DNA from: Salinilacihabitans rarus | Lineage (GTDB): Archaea; Halobacteriota; Halobacteria; Halobacteriales; Natrialbaceae | Direction of reading: 5' to 3' | DNA length: 64,000 nt | Assembly: GCF_024296665.1 (NCBI RefSeq) | Contig: NZ_CP100762.1 | Span: forward strand, 2,480,001-2,544,000 | In this document: in pieces, positions 18,132-27,554 of the stretch | Numbering within the stretch: position 1 is the stretch's first letter | Layout of the letters: each line of letters opens with the position of its first letter | Program-made: the position numbers and the translations under genes | The notes under the pieces: model-generated | What the model saw: the letters and a program-made list of their open reading frames with translations, nothing else | What the model was told of the DNA's origin: nothing | The model's database searches: none

Positions 18132-18803
18132 CTACGGCGTTCCGAGCGTCCGCCGTCGCTTCGCGAGGTAGTACGCCGCCAGCGCCGGCTGGACCACCGG
18201 GACGAACAGGCTCACGAACGCCGCGCCGAGGTAGGCCGCCGGGTTCGGCCGCCACGACGCCCGCCGCGTGCTGACGTAGGCGGCGTCCCGGTGGATCGAC
18301 ACGGGAAACGCGCCGACCGCGATCGCACCCGCCACCCCGGCGGCGGTCGTCACGAGGCCGGGAATCGCGAGGACGTAGCCGACGGCGGCCGCCGCGAGGC
18401 CGAGGACGCTCGCCGCCAGCGAGAGGGCGACCACCAGCCACCACTCCGACCGGCCCGCGGGGGTGCCGAACCGCCGGTGGCGCCGGTAGAGGTAGAAGAC
18501 GCCCGCGGCGGGCGCCCAGAGGAACGCGAACGCCGCTTCGAGCCACGGGATCGGCAGCCACTGGCCGGTCTCGCGGACCTGCCGCGCGTCGAGGAAGAGT
18601 GCGACCGTCATTCCGAGGGTCAGCAGGGCGTAGCCGAAGCTCCCGACGAGCACGAGCGTCCACCCGAGCAGCGGGACGGCGGGGTCGACCTCCCGGAGGA
18701 CGCCGACGGCGCCGACGCCGACGACCGGCGGGAAGAGGTAACACAGCCGCTCGGCGACCCGCGCCGGATCGAACCGCCGGTCGCCCTCGGTGACGCGTCC
18801 CAT
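18132..18803 (-). CDS. Hypothetical multi-pass membrane protein
   Basis: About 223 residues with six hydrophobic segments (LCYLFPPVVGVGAVGVL, LLGWTLVLVGSFGYALL, AFAFLWAPAAGVFYLY and three more), a short Arg-rich cytoplasmic loop YRRHRRFGTP and the C-terminal tail YYLAKRRRTLGTP. I do not recognise the family. An upstream in-frame start at 18941 would add 46 residues without clear character, so I prefer the ATG at 18803. It converges with the NO reductase, 20 bp apart; no functional link can be read from that. Confidence 0.65.
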   Translation of the reverse strand: MGRVTEGDRRFDPARVAERLCYLFPPVVGVGAVGVLREVDPAVPLLGWTLVLVGSFGYALLTLGMTVALFLDARQVRETGQWLPIPWLEAAFAFLWAPAAGVFYLYRRHRRFGTPAGRSEWWLVVALSLAASVLGLAAAAVGYVLAIPGLVTTAAGVAGAIAVGAFPVSIHRDAAYVSTRRASWRPNPAAYLGAAFVSLFVPVVQPALAAYYLAKRRRTLGTP

Positions 18804-19025
18804 CGCCTCCCGGGGATTCCCGTCGCGCGTGGATACGTCTACCGGCCGTTCGAGTTCGACGGCTCGCGGCACCTGCGGCGCTCGCGGCGTCCACGCTCCG
18901 CCTCGAAAAAATGGCGATGCCCTGTACTCCCTGTTGGCCACGACTGGCCGGGCGAACGGCCAACGGCCCGCGTCTTCAGCGTTGGGTGGCCTCGCAGCGG
19001 CTGACGGGGCGCGAACCGTTTAGGT

Positions 19026-20369
19026 TTAGAGCGCCTCCCGGTAGGCTTCGAGGGTGCGGTCGACGTCCTCCTCGGTGTGAGCGTAGCTGACGAACTGGCT
19101 CTCGAACTGGTTCTGGCTGAGGAAGATCCCCTGCTCTTTCATCTTCCCCCAGAAGATCCGCCGCCAGCGCTCCGTCTCGGCGCGTTTCACGTCGGCCGCG
19201 TTCTTCGGACAGTAGTCGTAGCGCGGGCAGTCGGGGTTCTGCGTACAGCCGGCCTCGCAGTGGCCCTCGCGGCCGCCGCCCGGCCCCTCGCGGGTGAACA
19301 CCACCTTGAACATGCTGCCGGTGCCGACGACGGTGTAGTTCGGCGCCCGGTCGGCGAGGATCTCGGTCAGGCCCGCGCGCAGGCGCTCGCCCAGCCGGTC
19401 GACGTGCTCGTAGACGTCGTTCTCGGCGGCGAACGTGAGCGTCTCGAGGCCGGCGGCCATCGTCACCGGGTGACCCGAGAACGTGCCCGCCTGGAAGACG
19501 TCGCCGGAGGGGGTAAACTGCTCGACGATCTCCGCTCTCCCGCCGATCGCGCCGACGGGGAAGCCGCCGCCGACGATCTTCCCGAAGGTGGTGACGTCGG
19601 GGGTGACGCCGAACTCGCTTTGGGCACAGCCCAGACCGCCGACGCGAAAGCCCGTGATCACCTCGTCGAAGAGCAACAGCGCGTCGTGTTCCTCGGTGAT
19701 CTCCCGGAGGAACTCGAGGTAGCCGGGGACGGGGTGGACGATGCCGTAGTTCGCGAGGATCGGTTCGGCGAGGACCGCCGCGATGTCGTCGCCGTGTTCC
19801 TCGAAGACCTCGGTCATCGCCGCCTCGTCGTTGAACGGGACCGGCAGGGTGTGCTCGGCGAACGCCGCCGGGATCCCCGCCGAGGAGGGTTTCGGGTTCT
19901 CGTGGTCGCCCTCGACGAGCGTGGACTCCTGTGCGCCGTGGTAGCCACCCTGCATGACGACGACCTTGTCCCGGCCGGTGTACCCCCGCGCGAGGCGGAC
20001 GGCGGAGGTCGTCGCCTCCGTGCCCGAGTTGACAAAGCGGATCTTCTCGACGCTCGGGACGTGCCGGACGACGAACTCCGCGAGGTCGACCTCGACCTCG
20101 GTGGGGGCGCCGTACATCGGCCCCTCGCTCGCTCGCCGCTGGATCCCCGCCTGCACGGGTTCGGGGAGGTCGTGGCCCAAAAGCAGCGGCCCCAGCCCCA
20201 TCACCCAGTCGACGTACCGGTTGCCGTCGGCGTCGATCACGTGGCCGCCGTCGCCCTTGCGGACGAAGAACGGGTAGGGCTCGATCGCCGCGCGAACGGC
20301 CGAGTTGACGCCGCCGGGCATGACCGACAGCGCCCGATCGTACAGCGCGCGAGACTGCTCGTCGTTCAT
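19026..20369 (-). CDS. hemL: Glutamate-1-semialdehyde 2,1-aminomutase
   Basis: PLP enzyme that makes 5-aminolevulinate from glutamate-1-semialdehyde, the substrate of HemB nearby. The 447 residues contain [11 protein letters not shown] near the start, [15 protein letters not shown] (about 121), [13 protein letters not shown] and the PLP lysine in [12 protein letters not shown] (about 265). A segment at about residues 371-387 carries four cysteines spaced C-x3-C-x5-C-x5-C, which bacterial HemL lacks (see findings). The ATG at 20369 is preferred over an upstream start because conserved [12 protein letters not shown] begins there. Confidence 0.95.
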   Translation of the reverse strand: MNDEQSRALYDRALSVMPGGVNSAVRAAIEPYPFFVRKGDGGHVIDADGNRYVDWVMGLGPLLLGHDLPEPVQAGIQRRASEGPMYGAPTEVEVDLAEFVVRHVPSVEKIRFVNSGTEATTSAVRLARGYTGRDKVVVMQGGYHGAQESTLVEGDHENPKPSSAGIPAAFAEHTLPVPFNDEAAMTEVFEEHGDDIAAVLAEPILANYGIVHPVPGYLEFLREITEEHDALLLFDEVITGFRVGGLGCAQSEFGVTPDVTTFGKIVGGGFPVGAIGGRAEIVEQFTPSGDVFQAGTFSGHPVTMAAGLETLTFAAENDVYEHVDRLGERLRAGLTEILADRAPNYTVVGTGSMFKVVFTREGPGGGREGHCEAGCTQNPDCPRYDYCPKNAADVKRAETERWRRIFWGKMKEQGIFLSQNQFESQFVSYAHTEEDVDRTLEAYREAL

Positions 20370-20438
20370 GCGCGACCGTTGGGAGCGGGACGGCAAAGTA
20401 GTACCGAGGTCGTCCCGTGCCGACCTCGCGACGAACCG

Positions 20439-20771
20439 TCAGACCGCTTCGGCCCCGCTCTTGCCGGTACGAACCTGCACCGCGTCCTCGACGGGCAGGA
20501 CGAATATCTTCCCGTCGCCGGGTTCGCCGGTGGTGGCGGCCTCGCGGATCGCGTCGACGACGTCCCCCGCGGGCACGTCGGCGACCACGCACTCGATTTT
20601 GATCTTCTGGTGGAGGTCGACGGTGTACTCCTCGCCGCGCCACTGGCCAGTCTTCGCGGGCTGGGAGCCCCGGCCGGAGACGTTGGTGACGGTCAGCGAG
20701 GGAGCGCCGACCTCCGCGAGGGCCGTCTTGACCGCGCCGAGGCGGTCGGGCCGGACGATGGCGGTGACCAT
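20439..20771 (-). other. PII/GlnK domain of the amt fusion
   Basis: Marks the C-terminal signalling domain, from the VTAIVRPDR strand to the stop. It contains the T-loop with QWRGEEY in place of the usual YRGxEY and the ATP-binding GDGKIF B-loop. Confidence 0.9.
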
Positions 20772-22097
20772 CTCGATTCCGGACCCGCCGTCGGTCGACA
20801 GTTCGCGGTCGTCGCGACCGCCGTCGGTCGCGAGTTCGGGCTTGCCGAACTCGGGGTAGGTGTCGACGCCGTGTTCGGAGACGTCGAGGCCGTCGCGCTC
20901 GTGTTCGGGCGTGACGCGGGCCTGACCGGCCAGTTTGAACGCGCCGAAGACGGCGCCCGTCGCGGCGACCGTCCAGACGGTGATGACGGCGACGCCGACG
21001 ACCTGCGCGGCGAGCAGGTCGGCCGAGAAGCCGTCGACGTGGACGAACGGCAGGGCGAGCACGCCCAGCACGCCCGCGCTCCCGTGGACGGGGAACACCG
21101 CGCAGACGTCGTCGATCTTGAGCGTGCGTTCGACGACGCCGAAGACGATCGGCAACTGGGCGCCGGCGAGGAACGCGACCGCGACCGCGCCCCACCAGGT
21201 GACGACGTCGGCGATGCCGGTCACGCCGACGAGGCCGGCCAGCAGGCCGTTGGCGACGTAGAGCGTGTCGACCTTCTTCGTCCGGTACAGCGAGACGGCG
21301 GCCGCGCCGAGCGCGCCGGCGGCCATCCCGAGGGTGGTCGCGAGCGCGACCCGGCCGACGTACGCGAAGTCGCCGAGGACGAGGTCGCCGCCCTCGACCG
21401 CGAAGACGGTCGCCGCGGTGCCGACGTTGAAGCCGTACCAGCCGAACGCCAGCACGAGCGTCCCGAGGACGGCGAAGGTCATCGAGTGGCCGGGGATGAC
21501 GTTCGCGGAGCCGTCGTCGTTGAACCGGTCGAGACGCGGGCCGATCACGTACGCCGCGGTGAGGCCGGCGATGCCGCCCATCCCGTGGACGATCATGCCG
21601 CCGGCGAAGTCGTGGAAGCCGACGCCGAAGACGTCCGCGAGGAAGCCCCCGGCCCAGGTGAACCCCTCGACGACGGGGTAGATGACCGCCGCCAGCAGGA
21701 GGGTGTAGGTGACGTACGCGCGCAGTTTCGCCCGGCCGGCCACCGCGCCGGAGACGATGGTCGCCGCGGTCATCGCGAAGACGGCGCCGAAGAGCCAGTC
21801 GACCCACGCGTTCGGGTCGGACTCGGTCATCGTCCCGACCAGATCGGCGAGCGCGACCTCGCCGTCGCCGGTCGCCGCGCCGACGACGCCGGCTAGCCCG
21901 GCGCCGACGACGAAGAACGCGAGCACGCCGACGCTCCAGGTCAGCAGGTTCTTCGTCAACTGGTTCGCCACGTTCTTCGAGCGCACCTGACCGGATTCGA
22001 GCATCGCGAACCCGGCGTGCATGAAGAAGATGAGAAAGCAGACGACCAGCACCCACAGCAGGTTCACGCCCTCGGCGAGGACGGCGGCGTCTACCAT
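20439..22097 (-). CDS. amt: Ammonium transporter fused to a PII (GlnK-like) regulatory domain
   Basis: 552 residues. Residues 1-400 are an 11-helix Amt/MEP channel ([43 protein letters not shown] with the pore histidine). An acidic linker (about 400-440) leads to a complete PII domain at about 443-552: [14 protein letters not shown], a T-loop [17 protein letters not shown] and the B-loop [14 protein letters not shown] proteins normally plug Amt channels when nitrogen is ample; here channel and plug are one chain. The position of the uridylylated Tyr51 of enteric GlnK reads Trp, so that modification is impossible. Confidence 0.93.
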   Translation of the reverse strand: MVDAAVLAEGVNLLWVLVVCFLIFFMHAGFAMLESGQVRSKNVANQLTKNLLTWSVGVLAFFVVGAGLAGVVGAATGDGEVALADLVGTMTESDPNAWVDWLFGAVFAMTAATIVSGAVAGRAKLRAYVTYTLLLAAVIYPVVEGFTWAGGFLADVFGVGFHDFAGGMIVHGMGGIAGLTAAYVIGPRLDRFNDDGSANVIPGHSMTFAVLGTLVLAFGWYGFNVGTAATVFAVEGGDLVLGDFAYVGRVALATTLGMAAGALGAAAVSLYRTKKVDTLYVANGLLAGLVGVTGIADVVTWWGAVAVAFLAGAQLPIVFGVVERTLKIDDVCAVFPVHGSAGVLGVLALPFVHVDGFSADLLAAQVVGVAVITVWTVAATGAVFGAFKLAGQARVTPEHERDGLDVSEHGVDTYPEFGKPELATDGGRDDRELSTDGGSGIEMVTAIVRPDRLGAVKTALAEVGAPSLTVTNVSGRGSQPAKTGQWRGEEYTVDLHQKIKIECVVADVPAGDVVDAIREAATTGEPGDGKIFVLPVEDAVQVRTGKSGAEAV

Positions 22098-22500
22098 CCC
22101 GTCACCTCCGCACCCGTGGCTATCGGCCGCCCGTCTAGTAGACGGTCGTTTGATTCTTTGCCATTCAACCGCGCGTTTGTCTTCCGAATCACGTTCGAGT
22201 GGCACGAGATAGCAGTGTATAAGGATTGTTGTTGACGTGCGTCTAAATATAGTGTCTGGCGCGTGGCGAACGACGAACTCTAGAGTCGATTTAATGGATA
22301 TAAGGACGACGACCGTCCGGTTTCCGACCGAACGGGCACGCGAAACCCGACGTTCGTCGGGGTCGAACGCGGGGGCAATCCGCCGTTCGTCCCGGCGCGA
22401 CCGCCGTATCGGTTCGATCGACGCTCGCGCGCGGCAATCGTTGCCGCTCGACGACCGCGCCGACGGTCGAGGTGGACGATCGTTCGATCGGCCCCGCCGG
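22098..22500. other. Non-coding region upstream of amt, downstream of hemB
   Basis: No gene is supported in these 403 bp. The first 50 bp hold the amt promoter and a perfect palindrome (22131-22145). The stretch 22140-22320 is AT-richer than its surroundings. The last 180 bp before the hemB stop are GC-rich, without obvious repeats. Confidence 0.55.
22131..22145. promoter_or_regulatory. 15-bp perfect palindrome in the amt promoter
   Basis: CCGTCTAGTAGACGG is a 7-1-7 perfect palindrome, 34-48 bp upstream of the amt ATG. That places it over or just upstream of the expected TATA/BRE region, the right place for an operator of a dimeric regulator controlling ammonium uptake. Confidence 0.55.
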
Positions 22501-23508
22501 TCAGAGCCGGCGGGCCACGTCCTCGGCGAAGTACGTCAGGATCAGGTCCGCGCCGGCGCGCTTGATCGACAGCAGCGACTCGACGGCCACCTCCTCCAGG
22601 TCGAGCCAGCCCTTCTCGGCGGCGGCGTGGAGCATGGCGTACTCGCCGGAGACGTTGTAGGCGGCGACCGGGTGGTCGAACTCCCGGCGCAGCGAGGCGA
22701 CGATATCGAGGTAGGGGAGGGCGGGCTTGACCATCAGCACGTCCGCGCCCTGCTCGACGTCCAGTCGCACCTCGCGCAGCGCCTCGCGGGCGTTCGCGGG
22801 GTCCATCTGGTAGTGTCGGCGGTCGCCGAAGGCGGGCGCGCCGTCGGCGGCGTCGCGGAACGGCCCGTAGAAGGCGCTCTCGTACTTCGCCGCGTAGCTC
22901 ATGATCGGGACGTGCTCGTGGCCCGCGCGGTCTAACGCCGCGCGGATGGCGCCGACCATGCCGTCCATCATCCCGCTCGGCGCGACCATGTCCGCGCCCG
23001 CCTCGGCGTGGGAGACGGCGATCCGTTCGAGCGAGTCGAGGGTCGCGTCGTTGTCGACGGTGAGGGTGGCCGCGCAGGCCCGCTCGTCCGCGACGCCATC
23101 GCCCCGCAGTTCCTCCTCCAGCGGCCCGCAGTGGCCGTGGTCGGTGTACTCACAGAGGCAGACGTCGGTGATCACGTAGGCGTCGGTCTCCGCCGTGATC
23201 CGGCGGGTCGCCTCCTGAATCACGCCGTCGTCGGCCCACGCGCGGCTTCCCTCGGGGTCCTTCGAGCGCGGGACGCCGAACAGCATGACCGCCTCGACGC
23301 CGGTTTCGAGCACCGCCTCGACGCGGGCGACGGCCTCGTCGACGGGGACGCGCTCGTGGCCGGGCATCGACTCGATCGGGCGGCGTTCGTCGGTCGTGGC
23401 GTCGACGAACACCGGCGCGACGAAGTCCGTCGGATCGAGGCTCGTCTCGCTGACGAGCCCCCGAATACGGTCGCGTCGGAGTCGCCGGGGGCGGTGGGTG
23501 AGGTCCAT
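22501..23508 (-). CDS. hemB: Delta-aminolevulinic acid dehydratase (porphobilinogen synthase)
   Basis: Condenses two 5-aminolevulinates into porphobilinogen, the substrate of HemC. The 335 residues show the zinc-type triple-cysteine motif [14 protein letters not shown] (about 120-133), the active-site lysines in [18 protein letters not shown] (about 200) and [11 protein letters not shown] (about 254), and the ending [11 protein letters not shown]. The ATG at 23508 gives the usual [12 protein letters not shown] start. With hemL and hemC-cobA-hemD nearby, five early tetrapyrrole genes cluster on this strand. Confidence 0.96.
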   Translation of the reverse strand: MDLTHRPRRLRRDRIRGLVSETSLDPTDFVAPVFVDATTDERRPIESMPGHERVPVDEAVARVEAVLETGVEAVMLFGVPRSKDPEGSRAWADDGVIQEATRRITAETDAYVITDVCLCEYTDHGHCGPLEEELRGDGVADERACAATLTVDNDATLDSLERIAVSHAEAGADMVAPSGMMDGMVGAIRAALDRAGHEHVPIMSYAAKYESAFYGPFRDAADGAPAFGDRRHYQMDPANAREALREVRLDVEQGADVLMVKPALPYLDIVASLRREFDHPVAAYNVSGEYAMLHAAAEKGWLDLEEVAVESLLSIKRAGADLILTYFAEDVARRL

Positions 23509-23559
23509 ACCGGGCAGTACCCGCGGGGCGGCCAAAAGCGGTGCGTTCTCGCGGGCCGG

Positions 23560-24639
23560 TCAGACCATCGCCTCGTCGCCGACGTCGGGGTGCTCGCGGA
23601 CGAACGCCACGAGGTCGTCGACGTAGGACTCGAAGGGGGGACACTCGATCCCGGTCCCGGCCAGCGCCCGCCGCGTGTTCGGACAGGCGTACCGCGTCGG
23701 GTGGTCGAGGTAGTCGATCGTGGCGGGTTCGGCGGGCAGGCCGCGCTCGGCCAGCCGTGCCGTCGCCGCCCGGGCGAGCCCCTTCGTCGTCGGCACCGAG
23801 ACCGTCCGGCGGCCCGCGGCCTCGGCGAGGGCGTCGACGAACGCCGGCACCGGCAGCGGCGCGGAGTCACAGAGCTGGTAGACCTCGCCGGCGGCGTCCT
23901 CGCGGCCGCTCAGGTGGGCGATGGCGTCGACGACGAAGTCCCGGGGGACGACGTTCAACTCCGCGTCGCTCGCCCCCGGCAGCGCGAACGAGGTCGCCAG
24001 CGGCCGCGGCTGGGCGAGCAGCAGGCGCAACAGGTAGTACGGCCCGTCGTACTTCTCGGTCTCGCCGGTCTCGCTGTCGCCGACGACGATCGCGGGCCGG
24101 TAGATCGTCGCGGCCAGCCCCTCGGCCATCCGCTCCTGAACCGCGACCTCCGCCCGGTACTTCGTCTCCTCGTAGTGGTTGTTGAACGTCTGGCCCTCCC
24201 GCAGGTGGTCCTCGGTGAACACGCCGTCGTAGCGGCCGCTGACGTAGCAGGTGCTGACGTACTGGAACCGCTCGACGTCGAGGGTCTCGGCGACGTCGAG
24301 GACGTGCTCGGTGCCCCGGACGTTGACGGCCTCGCCGAGGGCGGGGTCGACCGCGAGGTCGTAGACCGCCGCGAGGTGGTAGACCTCGCGGACGGAGGCG
24401 AGGTCGTCGAGCCCGTCGAGTCCGATATCGGGCTCGGTGATGTCGCCCTCGTACAGCCGGATCCGGTCGTCGTCGGGGCCGGCGATCTCGGCCGCTCGGC
24501 GTTCGGCGCGCTCGCGGTAGGCCGGCTGGACGAGGCAGGCGATCGGGCCGTCGCCGCGGGCGACCAGTCGTTCGATCAGCGCGGAGCCGAGGAAGCCCGG
24601 GAAGCCCGTGAGCAGGACTTCGGGGTCACGCTCGCTCAT
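23560..24639 (-). CDS. NAD(P)-dependent SDR-family reductase resembling fatty acyl-CoA/thioester reductases
   Basis: A 359-residue extended short-chain dehydrogenase. It has the nucleotide motif TGFPGFLGSALIERL (11-25), the AAVYDL segment (about 92) and the catalytic YEETK (Tyr-x-x-x-Lys, about 176-180). TGFPGFLG and the later RPAIVVGDSETGETEKYDGP resemble male-sterility-type acyl reductases more than sugar epimerases. Its ATG overlaps the stop of the aldehyde dehydrogenase gene by 4 bp, so they are translated together, suggesting a shared pathway of acyl/aldehyde interconversion. Substrate not proven. Confidence 0.8.
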   Translation of the reverse strand: MSERDPEVLLTGFPGFLGSALIERLVARGDGPIACLVQPAYRERAERRAAEIAGPDDDRIRLYEGDITEPDIGLDGLDDLASVREVYHLAAVYDLAVDPALGEAVNVRGTEHVLDVAETLDVERFQYVSTCYVSGRYDGVFTEDHLREGQTFNNHYEETKYRAEVAVQERMAEGLAATIYRPAIVVGDSETGETEKYDGPYYLLRLLLAQPRPLATSFALPGASDAELNVVPRDFVVDAIAHLSGREDAAGEVYQLCDSAPLPVPAFVDALAEAAGRRTVSVPTTKGLARAATARLAERGLPAEPATIDYLDHPTRYACPNTRRALAGTGIECPPFESYVDDLVAFVREHPDVGDEAMV

Positions 24640-26219
24640 CGGAACGCACCCCCGAGGCGGCGCTGGAGTCGGGTGAGCGCCGACAGCCCGCGGACGAACC
24701 ACCGCGTCGGCACCCCCGGCGGGGCGTCGAGCGGGCCGACCCGCGAGGTCGCGAGCGTCCGCGCGTCGACGTACCGCAAGAGCCCCTCGGGGCCGTGTCG
24801 CCGGCCCAGCCCGGAGTCGCCGACGCCGCCCATCGGCGCGTCGACGGCCGCCCAGCCGGCGGTGTAGGCGTCGTTGACGCAGACCGTGCCGGCCTCGATC
24901 CGGCGGGCGACCTCGCGGCCGCGCTCCCGGTCGCCGGCCCAGACGCTCGCGTTCAGGCCGTACTCGGTGTCGTTCGCCGCCTCGATCGCCGCCTCGGCGG
25001 TCGCGACCGGGGAGACGGAGACGACGGGGCCGAACGTCTCCTCGCGGGCGACCGGCGAGTCGGGGTCGACGTCGGTCAGCACGGTCGGCTCGTAGCAAAA
25101 GGGGCCGACGTCGGGGCGGGCGCGTCCGCCGGTCAGGACCGACGCGCCGCGCTCGACGGCGTCCTCGACGTGGGCCTCGACCCGGTCGAGCTGGTCGCCG
25201 TCGATCAGCGAGCCCACGTCGGGGCCGTAGTCGAAGCCGGTTCCCAGCGAGAGGTCGCGGGTCGCCCCGACGAACGCGTCGAGGAACGCCTCGTACTGCG
25301 AGCGGACGACGTAGATCCGCTCTGCGGCGAGACAGAGCTGACCGGCGTTGGTGAACGCGCCCTGGACGGCCCCGCGGGCCGCCGTCTCGACGTCGGCGTC
25401 CCCGAGGACGACCAACGGGTTCTTCCCGCCGAGTTCGAGCGAGCAGTCGATCAGGTTCCGTCCCGCCCGCTCGGCGACCGTCCGGCCGGTCTCGGTGCTG
25501 CCGGTGAACGCGACGTAGTCGACCCGGTCGATCAGCGCCGGGCCGACGACCGGCCCCTCGCCGGTGACGATCCGGAAGACGTCCCGCGGCAGCCCGGCCT
25601 CGTACAGCAGGTCCGCGAGCGCGAGCGCGACGAACGGCGTCTTCTCGTCGGGTTTGAGCACGACCGCGTTGCCCGCGAGCAGCGCCGGGACGGCGTCCGT
25701 GATCGCGAGCGTCAGCGGGTAGTTCCACGGCGAGATGATCCCGACGACGCCCACGGGGTCGTAGGCGACGCGCGCGTCGGTCGCGAGCGGAATCGCGCCG
25801 CGACGCTGCCCCTCCGCGAGCGTCTCGGGACCGACGTCGGCGTAGTAGGAACTCGTCAGCGGGACGTCGAGGACCTCCTCGACGGCGTGCCGGCGGGACT
25901 TGCCGGTCTCGACCTGGAGCAGGTCGAGCAGTTCCTCGCGGCGCGCGAGGACGAGGTCGCCGAACCGGCGCAGGATCGCCGCGCGCCGCTCGATCGGCGT
26001 CTCCGCCCACGCGGCCTGTGCCTCCCGGGCGCGCTCGACGGCCGCGTCGACGTCGGCCTCGGTGCAGGCGGGGATTCGGCCGATCGGCTCGTCCGTCGCG
26101 GGGGCGCGGACCGCGATGGTCTCGCCCCCGGCGGCGTCGATCCGGCCCGCGAGAGCTTCGAGCCGGCCGGACGGGAGCCGCGTCTCGTCGAGGATCGACC
26201 GGTGCGTTGTGCGTGTCAT
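24636..26219 (-). CDS. NAD(P)-dependent aldehyde dehydrogenase (succinate-semialdehyde dehydrogenase-like)
   Basis: A 527-residue ALDH superfamily enzyme oxidising an aldehyde to an acid. Visible residues: the ISPWNYPLTL motif (about 152), FTGSTETG (about 230), catalytic Glu in LELGGKNPLVV (about 256) and catalytic Cys in NAGQLCLAAERIYV (about 290). The C-terminus runs about 30 residues past the usual end with an amphipathic Leu/Arg segment. I take the ATG at 26219. It is the first gene of a pair with the acyl reductase-like SDR and is divergent from the acyl-CoA dehydrogenase, consistent with lipid or amino-acid catabolism. Confidence 0.87.
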   Translation of the reverse strand: MTRTTHRSILDETRLPSGRLEALAGRIDAAGGETIAVRAPATDEPIGRIPACTEADVDAAVERAREAQAAWAETPIERRAAILRRFGDLVLARREELLDLLQVETGKSRRHAVEEVLDVPLTSSYYADVGPETLAEGQRRGAIPLATDARVAYDPVGVVGIISPWNYPLTLAITDAVPALLAGNAVVLKPDEKTPFVALALADLLYEAGLPRDVFRIVTGEGPVVGPALIDRVDYVAFTGSTETGRTVAERAGRNLIDCSLELGGKNPLVVLGDADVETAARGAVQGAFTNAGQLCLAAERIYVVRSQYEAFLDAFVGATRDLSLGTGFDYGPDVGSLIDGDQLDRVEAHVEDAVERGASVLTGGRARPDVGPFCYEPTVLTDVDPDSPVAREETFGPVVSVSPVATAEAAIEAANDTEYGLNASVWAGDRERGREVARRIEAGTVCVNDAYTAGWAAVDAPMGGVGDSGLGRRHGPEGLLRYVDARTLATSRVGPLDAPPGVPTRWFVRGLSALTRLQRRLGGAFR

Positions 26220-26305
26220 GTATCGGACAACGGGCTCGCCCCATCTCAACCTAGGCATCGCCGTTCGTTTCGCCCCGTGGCAATTCTTGCGAGAACATAG
26301 GTGGG

Positions 26306-26312
26306 CTTTTGA
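26306..26312 (+). promoter_or_regulatory. TATA-like box of the acyl-CoA dehydrogenase gene
   Basis: CTTTTGA lies about 27 bp upstream of the ATG, indicating a leaderless transcript. Confidence 0.4.
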
Positions 26313-26335
26313 CGCCCCCTCCCGGATGAACGATC

Positions 26336-27499
26336 ATGCTGGACTACGTACAGCTCGAGGCGGACCTCGACGAGGAGGAGCGCCTGATCCGCGACACGGC
26401 CCGCGAGTTCGTCGCGGACCGCGTGCGCCCGGAGATCGGCGATCACTTCGAGGCCGGCACCTTCCCGACGGAGATCATCCCTGAGATGGGGGAGATGGGC
26501 TTTTACGCCCCCAACCTCGACGGCTACGGCTCTCCCGGCGTCTCCGAGACCGCCTACGGGCTGTTGATGCAGGAACTCGAGGCCTGCGACTCCGGTCTCA
26601 GGTCGATGGCCTCGGTACAGGGCGCGCTGGTGATGTACCCGATCTACGCCTACGGTTCGGCGGACCAGAAGGAGGAGTGGCTGCCGAAACTCGGCGCGGG
26701 CGAGGCCGTCGGCTGTTTCGGGCTCACCGAACCCGAGCACGGCTCGAACCCGTCGGCGATGGAGACCCGCGCCGAGCGCGACGCCGACGGCTACGTGCTC
26801 AACGGCTCGAAGACGTGGATCACGAACTCGCCGATCGCCGACGTCGCCGTCGTCTGGGCCCGCGACCGCTCCGCGGAGGACGACCCCGTCCGGGGCTTCC
26901 TCGTCGAGACCGACCGCGACGGCGTCACGACCAACGAGATCAAAGAGAAGCTCTCGCTGCGCGCGTCGATCACCGGCGAGATCGCCCTCAACGACGTCCG
27001 CGTCCCCGAGGAGAACGTCCTGCCCGGCGTCTCCGGGATGAAGGGGCCGCTGTCGTGTCTCACGCAGGCCCGGTACGGCATCGCGTGGGGCGCCGTCGGC
27101 GCGGCCCGCGACTGCTTCGAGACCGCCCGCCAGTACGCCACCGACCGCGAGCAGTTCGGCGGCCCGATCGCCCGCTTCCAGCTACAACAGGAGAAACTCG
27201 CGGAGATGGCCACCGGGATCACGACGAGCCAGTTGCTCGCCTACCGGCTTGCCGAACTCAAAGAGCGCGGCGACCTCCGCCCCCAGCACGTCTCGATGGC
27301 CAAGCGCCACAACGTCCGGATGGCCCGCGAGCAGGCCCGCGTCGCCCGCGAGATGCTCGGCGGCAACGGCATCACGACCGACTACTCGCCGATGCGCCAC
27401 CTCGCGAACATGGAGACGGTCTACACCTACGAGGGGACCCACGACATCCACACGTTGATTCTGGGGCAGGATCTGACGGGTATCGCGGCCTTCGAGTGA
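26336..27499 (+). CDS. Acyl-CoA dehydrogenase, glutaryl-CoA dehydrogenase-like
   Basis: FAD enzyme that introduces a double bond into an acyl-CoA. The 387 residues show CFGLTEPEHGSNPSAMETRA (about 131-150), the KTWITNSPIADV motif typical of glutaryl-CoA dehydrogenases, RYGIAWGAVGAA and the catalytic glutamate in YTYEGTHDIH (about 370). These resemble GcdH more than straight-chain enzymes, but substrate range needs assay. It is transcribed away from the aldehyde dehydrogenase/SDR pair. Confidence 0.9.
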   Translation: MLDYVQLEADLDEEERLIRDTAREFVADRVRPEIGDHFEAGTFPTEIIPEMGEMGFYAPNLDGYGSPGVSETAYGLLMQELEACDSGLRSMASVQGALVMYPIYAYGSADQKEEWLPKLGAGEAVGCFGLTEPEHGSNPSAMETRAERDADGYVLNGSKTWITNSPIADVAVVWARDRSAEDDPVRGFLVETDRDGVTTNEIKEKLSLRASITGEIALNDVRVPEENVLPGVSGMKGPLSCLTQARYGIAWGAVGAARDCFETARQYATDREQFGGPIARFQLQQEKLAEMATGITTSQLLAYRLAELKERGDLRPQHVSMAKRHNVRMAREQARVAREMLGGNGITTDYSPMRHLANMETVYTYEGTHDIHTLILGQDLTGIAAFE

Positions 27500-27524
27500 C
27501 GCGAAGCGACACGAGACCCGAAAC

Positions 27525-27532
27525 CTTATTCG
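27525..27532 (+). promoter_or_regulatory. TATA-like box of the HIT gene
   Basis: CTTATTCG lies about 27 bp upstream of the GTG start; it supports that start and a leaderless transcript. Confidence 0.5.
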
Positions 27533-27554
27533 CGCGACCGTCACATCCTCCATC

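Noticed and set aside
16897-18963. 688-codon minus-strand open frame opposite the NO reductase
   Set aside because: Overlaps the conserved qNOR core on the other strand and has no domain of its own.
18976-22056. 1026-codon minus-strand open frame across hemL and amt
   Set aside because: Arg-rich shadow frame of two real genes on the same strand; it spans their gap and has no recognisable motif.
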